Assembly: GCA_023014365.1 (NCBI GenBank)
Contig: JAEBUN010000034.1
Location: 186,001-250,000, forward strand
Length of the DNA: 64,000 nt
From: Lepiota brunneoincarnata
Lineage: Eukaryota; Basidiomycota; Agaricomycetes; Agaricales; Agaricaceae
Direction: 5' to 3'
The notes beneath the pieces were generated by a model. It had not been told where the DNA came from, ran no database searches, and saw only the letters and a program-made list of their open reading frames with translations. The position numbers and the translations under genes are program-made. Within the stretch, counting starts at the first letter, position 1; each line of letters starts with the position of its first letter. Below, one piece after another: positions 32,476 to 42,112 of the stretch.

Positions 32476-33761
32476 TTAATCATCCTCAATAACAATAACT
32501 TCTCCCTCCACACCATTGGCATCACTACTCGTTGTCCTTCTTTTCTTGATGGCAGTTACAGCACCAGCAACAACATTGTCACTGTCACTCTCGTCGCCAG
32601 CAAGATCCACCACCTCTCCGTCTGCAGTCCGCCCTGGCTCGTTCCTCTTTCTTTTTCCGTGGTGCCCTCCCCTGCCGTTAGTGGCTCCCATGCTAGACCC
32701 AGCAGCTCCCTCTTCGTCATCATCAATCACAATGACTGGACTTGCTACCCGGGCCGTCACTGTACTTGGTCCAGCCCCTGGACTCTGCAAGGGTGCAGCA
32801 CCTCTTCTCCTGCCCCTCCCTCTCGCCGGCGCCCGCACAGAACTTTGCTGCTGGGGCTGGGGAGTAAGAGATGGAGATCCTGACGTAGAACCTGATGCCT
32901 GTGATACAGGAGCTGGGAAAGTCGGCTTTGGTTTGGCATAAAGCGCCGTCCATTCACGGGCGGTACTATCGTGCAATTTACGGTTTCGAGTGTACTGATT
33001 CGCAATTGAAGCAACTGGGGCAATGGTCCAATTATAGCTCAGTGGACCAGGAAAGTGAATTCTCACCTAGGGGATCCTCTGTGGAAAAAAAAAAGTCATG
33101 AGAAAACCGCGACCGGATGAAGGACAGGATGAACCTACTAGGATTCGGATCTGTCAGAAGCGAGGACAAAGATAACATTACTTTGAACAGGGAGAGTGCG
33201 GGGGACCAGTTTTGTTTGAGGATATCAATACAAATGCTCCCTGAGTCTGAAATCTTGTTTCCCTGACATGAGTAGGCGAATGCAGGAACTAATGATAGCA
33301 CACGCACATTCATATGGTATATGCTGCACCCCACAACACAACCGAGAGAAACCCCGGAAGCGCCAGCAACGAACTCAATCAACATTGCACTGTAGCACCA
33401 TACAGCCCGAAGTGGCTTACCGAGTTTTGAAAGTGACTTTTGGTGCGGAGAACCTAAACAAAGTAAGGGTCAGTCCCAACACCTCCACTTAAAGTGACCC
33501 AGGAGAAGAGCGAAACAGAATTTGCAGGCACAGAGCCGCGGCAGAACGAGGAACCGAAGAAATTGTCGTGTAGACTCACGGGTAATCCGAGGGTAAACTA
33601 ACTTCCAAATGGAACACACCACCCTCATAAACGCTTCCCTGTGGACCTGGAATGGTTCCCCTCCACAGGTGTAAGTTATCCTCCGTCGGTTCAAGCACCA
33701 TGTCCCCCAAGTCTTCTTTCTTGAGGTCCGCAATTTCGCGGTGGATGCGCTTCACGGTCAT
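32476..33761 (-). CDS. Ubiquitin-conjugating enzyme E2, UBE2E-like, with long C-terminal tail
   Basis: An E2 core is built from six in-frame exons: [70 protein letters not shown] (active-site Cys), [10 protein letters not shown], then [20 protein letters not shown]. IYHxN and SIA(N/T)QY favour the UBE2E/UBC4-5 group; the usual Pro of the HPN motif is Met here. After about 147 residues comes an unusual tail of similar length: Gln/Pro/Arg-rich, with GKRKRNEP and IKKRR as likely nuclear signals and three SUMO-interaction-like motifs ([24 protein letters not shown], and the very end GEVIVIEDD). The ATG at 33761 directly follows a CAG acceptor-like sequence, so a further 5' exon is possible. Confidence 0.9.
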
Positions 33762-34196
33762 CTGAATTTGTGATTTTCCACATGGTGCACGCAGAAGTTG
33801 TATTGCGAATGGTATCAGAAATCAGCGGAGGTTGAGAAATCCGAGTCGGATTGGGTTGACGCATCGGAGAGTAAATTCGGTATCCCGTCAATCATCGGTA
33901 ATGGGTAAACAGAAAACAGAAGAGTGACCCACAGCAGACGACACTCCTCCTGGTGGCATATTGACTTATCCCCTTTAAATCCAAGAAACGAGCAAAAGTT
34001 GTAGTCAGTGGTGGTGGCGGAGGATGACGGCCAGCGACCAAAATGAGCAAGTAATTGCCATCACGTGAGCGCTCACAGCAGGCACGTGGTACGCGTTGGA
34101 CGTGGTGGAAGACTGATTTACCCCTGAGCGTTGACCGACAGCATGATGAACAGCCAGAGTAGCCAGAAAGTGTCATGTAAAAACATCACAAAGTTA

Positions 34197-36142
34197 CTAC
34201 CCATACAGCACCGCCATCTCTACGCTCACGACACCCAACCCAGCTACACACATAACCGCCAGCGGCAACAAATTCCACTTGGCAAACACGCGCTGCTCTA
34301 TCGTCACTCCCTTTTGCACCAAAATACTCCTCCACAAAAGCCCTGCGAGACTTGCACTAAAAGTAAAGCTCACCGCACCAATGTTACTTGCAACCGCCAA
34401 CGCGATTGCTGCAGCCCTGAAACTACCCTCTCTGCTACTCCCGAGTGACGATGCGAGAGAATCAAATTGAGCCTCTTGGACTACTTTCGTTAAAAGAATA
34501 GTAGCCCCAATATTTGTTCCTGAGATATTGCACAACACGACCCCGAGAATGCCTATTAACCATATTGTGGGGTGCATTGACCCGTTGTGTGTTGCTTTAA
34601 TGAGCCAAGAAGAGAAGATGAGTATCCAGCCCTGGCGTGCGAGCGCTTCTATGAGTATGAACTGGGAAAATGCGAAAGGAAGGAGGCTAAAAGGCAAACG
34701 AGGGAACGCTGTGTATATCGTGGGGAAGCGGGCATCGATGGAATTTGAGAACTTTGCCATACAGAATGCGGATAGCTTCCGGAAAGTTAGGTTCTGCCAC
34801 TGGTGGAAGAGTCAATAGGACGTGGGGGGTCGTCAGAGGCTTCCAAGGCGTGAAGATCTGGAGGCGTCGTTGTACCCGTATTTGAGCAACTGTTGGCATG
34901 CACTGTGCTGTCTTTGTGCAGGGATGTGGGTACGGCACGCAGAGCTAATGGTAGGACTTCGTTCTCAGAGGGTGAAGGTGACGGTGGGTGTCTCCTGACC
35001 AGCACCCTTTGTCCGTGTTTCTCGGCTGCGCTTTCCTCTTCCCGCTCCGCTGATTCTTCCCTTTCAATGAGCGGTAGTACCCGTCTACCGTGAATATACC
35101 GCCAATGATCAATCCCCAGATCATACACGAGTTTGGCTATTGCAAATGGCAGGCTGATCATCCACACGTCGACACGGAAAAAGCTAGCCACAATGATGAC
35201 TACCAAGCATATCCCGAGCAACACCCCTCCGACCCATGCGCCCAGCGGGTCATGCAGGACGGATCGTACATCCAAGTCCTTCTTATCGAATCTGGGCCTG
35301 ATGTAATGGGGGGAATGAAACTGGAGTGCAAGTGCAGCGAGACATGTCACGGAACAAGCAAGGAAGGGGAGGATGGTGTATGCAGTAAAGGCAGCATTGT
35401 TGATATGGAACCCCTCACAAATGACGACGTTGGTTGGATTGCCCACAAAGAGGACCATGCTTGCCGTATTCGCTGCCGCGAATTCCGAGATGAGCCACGA
35501 TTTGGGGTTAAGCTATTTTCCCGGACACTTGTTTAACAACAATCACTGGTGATCATGGATCGACATACCTCTGTGACCTTGGTATAGTACACCAGAAACA
35601 TTGTTCCAGAGAGGATAACGGGATCATTGCCGAGGAAGACGCTGAGGACGGTCACGAGGATATAGAAATAGATAAATAGTTTCCAGCCATTGGCTTCCGC
35701 CTTTATTGCTAACCTAGTATGCAGCAGCCCGGAGGACTCCTGTGACATCGAGGGTGACTGGTCATATATGCCAGAGAGAAGAAAAGGATGAGGATATTAT
35801 AAGGTTTCACATCGTTTGTCCCCCTACGGAAGTTCAGATCGGTGTCTGTGGAATTCGTGACGTACTTACACAATCCCTGCTACGGATCTGGGATTCGAGG
35901 TACTTCGGTTAAGTAGACTGGTCCTAGGGAGGAGGAAGGATAACACTTTCCTGCGCTGGCCCGAGGCATTGGGCAGCCCACAGGAGGGCAATGGCAATGA
36001 TGGGTGCTGTGAGCAAGTTGAAATGGAGTCTCCTATGGCCAAAGTAGGGGAGCGGGAGCGAACATGAGACAGGGTGAATAACAAAGATAATGGAGAGGAT
36101 GAAGATGATGAGTGTTACTATTGCGGAGCCATGGACCTCCAT
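34197..36142 (-). pseudogene. Arsenite/anion permease of the ion-transporter (ArsB/CitMHS) superfamily, frame broken
   Basis: Exons encode a multi-pass permease. ATG 36142 gives MEVHGSAIVTLIIFILSIIF; then HFNLLTAPIIAIALLWAAQ; after an intron, DVKPYNILILFFSLAYM; then WKLFIYFYILVTVLSVFLGN with DPVILSGTMFLVYYT; then MVLFVGNPTNVVICEGFHIN, a hydrophilic loop, and a C-terminal part with NISGTNIGATILLTKVVQ. Between SLAYM and WKLFIY the conserved segment TLDVTGVLRAAAY is present but in another frame, followed by TAG where relatives appear to have Trp, then a second frame change. No intron of normal size explains this. I call it a probable recent pseudogene; sequence error is the alternative. Confidence 0.7.
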
Positions 36143-36338
36143 TGTGCTCAGAGGTCGGGAAGTAGAGTATATAAATCCACGTCCAATAGGAATCGGCAAA
36201 ATATCGGCAAGGGCACTGCCTCGCTCCTCCAAAGATAAATAGGAACATAAGTTTCTCCGATGTTGGATATGTGGGTATAACGAGAATAGAATTGCGCAGT
36301 ATCACGTCAGACACAAAATATGTATAAGTGAGATCACT

Positions 36339-36423
36339 AGGATCCACGTAGGAAGACTAGTCAGTATCTACCAGAGACACGACGCAAGTAAGTTACATAC
36401 CTAGGATCCACGTAGGAAGACTG
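36339..36423. repeat. Direct repeat ctaggatccacgtaggaaga
   Basis: The same string of about 22 bases occurs at 36338-36359 and 36401-36422. It is followed the second time by ctggatcctagg, which is itself palindromic. It lies upstream of the permease gene start (36142, minus strand), so it may be regulatory. Nothing else was seen from 36143 to 36620. Confidence 0.6.
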
Positions 36424-36621
36424 GATCCTAGGACTAGCGGACATTCTACTTATATACTAAGGAAAATTTTATGTACGTGTATTTACCGTAGAATTGAGCT
36501 CGTACTCGTTGCTACTTGGTATACAATAGAGTCCGTCGAGTGTACCTACAGTGTCCATGAATAATATGAAATATGAAGACAAAAGAAACATCGAGCTGTG
36601 CGCTCGCACTTCGACAGGGTA

Positions 36622-36895
36622 GGACAAAAATAGATATTTGTTGTGGGCGCTCATGCCATACAGCTAGCAGACACCTCGCAGAGTCACTCAGTGGTCACCC
36701 TGAGCTGCCCTACTTGCTCGGTCGGCCCATTATATTTGGCTTTTATGAGCTGATACTCCGATCCCACCTGATAGCCGATCTTTGCACCGCTGTTCTTCAG
36801 TCCGCCAGCCCTCCCTCCAGAATCGATCCCCTTCCGATGCCGCACTCTGCCAAATCCAAGCCGGCGACAACTTCAGGTAGGTTGCACTTCTCATT
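36622..36895 (+). repeat. Duplicated block, copy A (partner 41765-42112)
   Basis: Shares gacaaaaatagat/gacaaaaatagac, gttgtgggcgct, cctccctccag.tcgatcccc and gatgccgca with 41765-42112, ending in both at a splice-donor-like CTTCAGG(T/C)A(G/A)GTT. The plus strand stays open (SRIDPLPMPHSAKSKPATTSG). It looks like a duplicated 5' exon of the CorA-like gene at 42-44.7 kb. Confidence 0.5.
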
Positions 36896-37019
36896 CTATT
36901 CCTGTTTATACCAATATGCACTGATAACGCACACCACATTCACTCTTCGCAACTTGTTTTTCATCACCAAATCCTCATTTTCGTTCTGACCCATTACAAT
37001 TTTCGATTAAGTCCATGCC

Positions 37020-38380
37020 CAGGGCTTCAATGGATTTTGCACAATCATGAGGAGTTTCCCAACATTACAATCCATCATGGACCCGATAAAAAAATCGTCA
37101 TGGACCACAGCAAAACTGAGGTTTTGTAGATGTTGTTATCTCTCGTCTGTGACTCCTCCCACCCAACCTACCGCCGTCAAACGATGGGGCATGAGTATCT
37201 CCACAACGAAGTTTTATCTTCTACTCCAGCCCTTTAGTGAACCAGGCTCGCAAACAACCATCCACCTCCACACATCTGCATGCATATTTCTCATGTGCTC
37301 GACCGCACCAAAGAGAGCTTGGACAAGCGTAACCACCACTTCGGCTTGAAGATGTATAGTCGGCAGCGGGTGGGCGTGCTGGATGGGAATTGTAGGCGTG
37401 AAGGGGTAGCAAGACAACCGGCTAATGGAGAGCGGCAGAATATATCTGGAATGGTTTGGGCTCAAGCCTGGTATGTTGTCGCATCTCATTCTCTCCGCCT
37501 TTCTTCTGCTAGACATGTAATTTCCTCCTGTGTCTCTTGCTCTTACTGTTCTCTTACCACTCACCCGCATAGGACCCCCATAATGATGATTCCTCACGCA
37601 GGGCTCTGCTACCGACACCGTCGGAAAAATCAACGTCAAATGCGAGATTACCAAGGGCATCGTCTGCCTCTTTCTTGAGCAAAAAGCCTCAGCAGAACCA
37701 CAATGTCCACCAGCCACCGATGCGTACCCGGTCTTGTCCTGCTAACGCCGAGCTGTACATACAACAGCGGCAGAGCAGTGGACAAGACACTCGGCACAAT
37801 TATCATGCTAGGTATCTCAGTCCGAGTCCCAGCCTACAGAGCCGGGAGTTCGGTCGCGCCTCTCGAGATCCCCGAGATGGCTGTGAAAGACACTATTTCA
37901 CGGTCTTCAGGGGCCCCCTTGGCTCACCTCCGGCCGCGGAACACTTACCCTCCTCGTTATGCTTCGGCAGCTCCTCCAATATTTACAGTCCCACAGACAC
38001 AATGCCGCTGCCACTGTGCATTGGTAGAGTCGGAAACTCTCCATCACAGCGTTAATCCCCTCTCTGCAAGCAGCGATTCACCCCCACCGATATCACAATC
38101 ATCACTGATAGGAAGAACCACAACTGGAAATTTAAAGGAGGATCATGATGTACAGCAAGTCCTCTCCCCGATTCTCCTGTCCCTTTCCTGGTTAATTTGC
38201 CAGAAGGGTAGCGACAGCGGCCAAACGGACCGTCAGTATAAACACTACAGATGGGGCACAGATTGAGTGTTGCGACTACTGGTAGGATTCTGATGGTCAG
38301 GTCAGTAAACAATTTGAATTTGATAATTCTACGGATGAGAAGGGCACGATCCGTGCAACCAGGAATTGGAAGCACTATTT
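37020..38380 (+). other. Coding-like block, gene not recognised
   Basis: Several plus-strand pieces look protein-like but change frame: EEFPNITIHHGPDKKIVMDH near 37050; MGHEYLHNEVLSSTP near 37190; LDKRNHHFGLKMYSRQRVGV near 37320; SATDTVGKINVKCEITKGIV near 37600. Intron-like GT..AG sequences lie between some of them. I do not recognise the protein and cannot join the pieces with confidence. It may be a decayed gene whose first exon is the duplicated block at 36622. Confidence 0.3.
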
Positions 38381-39611
38381 AGCTCGCTTTAATGGGTGTC
38401 CAGTAAAGCTGCCCTGAAACTAGCGACCGTTTGTAAAAACCTCGTGGAGGCTATATTTACCCCAACACCTTTGCTTTCCACCTCGAGCCCTGTATCCTGG
38501 AACCAAACAAAGTCTAGCCACATATATCGGGAAGACTTCAACAATCGCATGGCAGTTCAACGCCCTCGGGTCCGAGAATCTGTACTCGGAGATTGGGTAT
38601 CAGTCGGCAGCTTCTCTTACAGGGCAAAGTCTCGCATGTGGTGGATCGAGTACGGGAAACAACTCCAAATTGAAGGCGACAGAAATGATACAATGTTTTT
38701 TTTTTACCCATCAGTTCCTGTGGGATGAGTACTGATACTTCTGTGAAGCACGGGCTCAGAGAGCCGAGCGATCATCTGGCTGGCTACCCACCAACCCAAC
38801 GGTTCTTGCATTTTGCACAGCTGTGGGCACAACGCGGACCGCCTCTCTGAGCCTAGCGGGACATTGCACTGAGGGTTCTCTGAACTTTAACGAGGGCTCA
38901 CATGCTCACAGCTTCGGAACCCGAATTATTCCCTTAGCGGCCTCAGACTTCCATACTACACAGCTGCAATCTGGTATCTACTGCGTTCCGCATCTAAGAC
39001 GAAGAATATTTGGCAAAAGCGCAAACACTGAATAGAGTCCTTGCCAAGCTTTATCTTCAAAACCCTCTGACGATTTGAATCTGACAAGCAATCTTGAGAG
39101 GTACTTCGGGAAGTAAATGTCAGCACGATGACATGAGAGTTACAAAGACAGAGAAGTCACCCTCTTCTCCCCACGGCCTGTCATTTTGTGAGATATGAAA
39201 AGGTCTTAGCTAGGAAGCTCATCGATTGTTGGTTTAATTAAGCCAGAACGAAGGTTCGCCAATTCGATCAATCTGTATGGCGATGTCCGGTGCAGCTGTG
39301 CAGCTGGTATAAGAGGTTGAATGTGTAGGTCATCCCTTCTAACATTATCCTCAAACGCCTATGCTTCGCGAGAAACCATCGACCGTGCCTCTACTGTTAC
39401 GCAAAATCACACATCGAGTCCTGGCCATAAGTGCTATAGTTCACACTGTGGTGGTATCGCTTGATCTCTACAAACCATTTAGTTTTAGGGACTTCATGTT
39501 CATGTTCATGTTCTTTTATTCGCCCTTTGTAATCCTGGTGCATCACACTTGCAGGTTCGCGGTCACTGATTGCGACTAAGCATTATGGAGCCGACAAGCG
39601 GATCGTAGAAT
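38381..39611. other. Intergenic, no convincing gene
   Basis: Only short, unsupported frames. No repeat family was recognised. Confidence 0.4.
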
Positions 39612-41227
39612 ATGACCAAGAAGATACTGGCTGGTCGTCTGCGAGTTGTCGCTCTTGATGGCAGAAACCGCCGGAGGTATGTCAAGTCCTCAGCGATCGG
39701 TCATGAAAGTCGGCTGGCGTCAACTGATCATCTTGCAATATTGTCAGCACTTATGATATTCTACTACCGGCTTTCTGTCTTTGTCCGCAGTCCGAGGGCC
39801 ACTTTCAACCCGGTTTTTGGTTCCGCCTGCGTATCTATAGGCACCGTAGCGATCTGTCTTGTCTTATCGCTCCTCTTGGCACTTTGGGATATTATCGATA
39901 ACAATGGCAAAAACATCTTTCAGGAAATACGACGCCTTCGCAAGTTACCATTGCTTTCGGAAGGTCTTGCGATTTGGTTTTATATTCGGTGAACATGCAT
40001 TCAGGAGACGATTTGAGTATGCCTTCTGGACAAGTTCTCTCCTAGATTGGTTGATGATTCACCAGAATTCAGTACAGATATCAGGATTGTCAGGTTGGTT
40101 CGAGGTGGCCTCGCAATCCTCCTCATGTTTGGCGTGACCGCAGCTGCCATTTATGCCTTGATCGTCCAACCTTTTCAATCAACGGGCTTCACGTTCACCA
40201 AAACCCGGGTATCAGGAATTCAATGTCGACGTGTATTCCCCTCCTCTCAAAGTAGTCGCCGTAAGTCGCACCGATGGTTCAGCACGGCATCGGACTAACG
40301 AACCGAATTCTCAGATGTTCAATTACAAGCATAAGTCTTCTGATGAAAGTTACGACAAAGAGGTAGCAGAAGCAGGTGAAAGATCACGCTCTTCTCTGAA
40401 TATCACTCTGTCACCTGAAGAGGGCCGAGGTGCGCTGTATCCCGTTGCAACGTTGTCCGACCCGTCTCTGAAATCTGTTATTCTCTGGCTGCTTGTGTCT
40501 TCCACAGTTAATGAATGTGGACAGCCTGTAATTGATGATGTTAGCCCTAGCGGGGCGGGATCATATTATGACCGAACAACAGTCTTGATCGCCTTCACAT
40601 GCCTTGGACTTGGTGTGCCACCAGTTTCTCGGACGCCCGGAATCTTTATCACTGTCAACTACACAGGCTTACAAACAGGTGATAAGACCAGCCAACGTGT
40701 GCTCGTTTTCCTAGGCTTTGCCAACACGACAAGGGATGTAATGGCAGGCACGATCCCAGCGACTATCTTGCCTGGTTCCCACCTCTCCGTAACCCCCATA
40801 ATCTCTGTTAAAGAAAAGATCTCAAGTCCCGAAGCCACTATCCTTGGGACACAATATGTAAGTAACCTCCCTCCCATCCTCATTATTCACTAATGTAACA
40901 CGAATCGATCTTGTTAGTCAAGCCGCCGTTTCTACATTGCAAATTTGCATTCCCTCGTTGCAGATCTATCGCATGCGACTACGAATAATAGCGGTGTTGC
41001 TACATTGCAGATTGCTCCCGCCATATAACCACCTCGAATGGACAACTACACAAGAGTATACTGAGAAATCGGCGTTGAGTGGTTTTGCTCTTATTGGCGG
41101 TATCTGGACTTTTGTCGATGGTGCATTTGCTATGATTTTTGGGAGTACTTTACTACTCGTCCTCTTCGGTGCGCTTGCTTTACTTTGCCTTATCTCGGCT
41201 GAATCTCGGTCCGTTTCGGAACACTAG
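39612..41227 (+). CDS. Fungal multi-pass membrane protein, possibly frame-disrupted
   Basis: The pieces match the layout of a membrane-protein family that I associate with basidiomycetes. An N-terminal membrane segment is followed by LLLALWDIIDNNGKNIFQEIRR (about 39870-39940). After an intron-like stretch comes a second membrane segment, VRGGLAILLMFGVTAAAIYA (about 40100). Then a large extracellular part follows with NVDVYSPPLKVVAVS, NITLSPEEGRGALYPVATL, QRVLVFLGFANTTRDVMAGT and IPATILPGSHLSVTP. After an intron the C-terminal EKSALSGFALIGGIWTFVDG with a last membrane helix ends in SVSEH, TAG at 41225. Between TKTR and YQEFNVDVY the frame changes by one base without a credible intron. Start and function unknown. 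Confidence 0.55.
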
Positions 41228-41764
41228 GTGTCAAACCATTATCGATCTATGGCTTAATTCACTTTGTTCAGAGAAAAAGAGGGTCTTTCTCTGTTGCAAA
41301 TCCCACTCTTCCACCTGCTGAACAAGCTCGCACATTTCCGTTCTTCGAGAGCATCTGTTAGATTTCGATTACTTATGGGGAACCCGGGGGACCCTCTTCC
41401 CACCCACTGGAGGGCTTGAGTCCTCGTTATCCTACCTCGACCAACTACGCAGCCAATGCATCTGCCGACTCGGAGGGTCTCTTGGCTGTGCCGGGGGAGA
41501 ACAAGGACAGTAGAGTCGATGATATCGACATGGGAAGAGTGTATTGAAGTAAACGGAGGTCTTGTCTAACAGGGTCCAGCCGAAGTTATGCTCTGGCTGT
41601 GAGTTCATTTACGCACATCCACCGTAGGTCGTGTTATGATCAGTATAATCCGGGACATAGTCATCTTTAGCTACCAACTACGAGTGCACTGGGATTTTTT
41701 GGCGGGTAGATACATTATGTGCAGCAAAGGCACTGCCTTGCACCGCTCCTCAGGAATTCATATA

Positions 41765-42112
41765 TTGACAAAAATAGACATCCGTTGTGGGCGCTTATGT
41801 GCGGCCGGCAGACGCCCTCTCAGGGTCACCTTGGCCCATGAGGGATGTCTCTACAGCCTCTACCTTCTTGATGCTCTTGGCCAGCGAACTTGCCTTGGCT
41901 TTTACTTGTGTCCAATGGCCCAGGAATTAGCTAACCAGGGAGCTCTGGCCAGGCGGCCAACCATAAATGTTGTATCCCCTGCGGCACCCGCACGACGACC
42001 AACCCTCGCGCTCCCCTTCCGCAGGCCGACACTCCCTCCAGACGTCGATCCCCGTCTGATGCCGCAGTCCGTGCCAAATCCCAGCCATCGACATGGGACA
42101 CCTTCAGGCAAG
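41765..42112 (+). repeat. Duplicated block, copy B (partner 36622-36895)
   Basis: See 36622-36895. Here the open frame reads ARRPTINVVSPAAPARRPTL and TLPPDVDPRLMPQSV, and it ends at a GC-type donor (CTTCAG|GCAAGT). Position suggests it is the 5' exon of the CorA-like gene. Confidence 0.5.

Noticed and set aside
37214..37717. 167-codon frame on the minus strand
   Set aside because: Overlaps more protein-like plus-strand pieces and has no recognisable feature; treated as a shadow.
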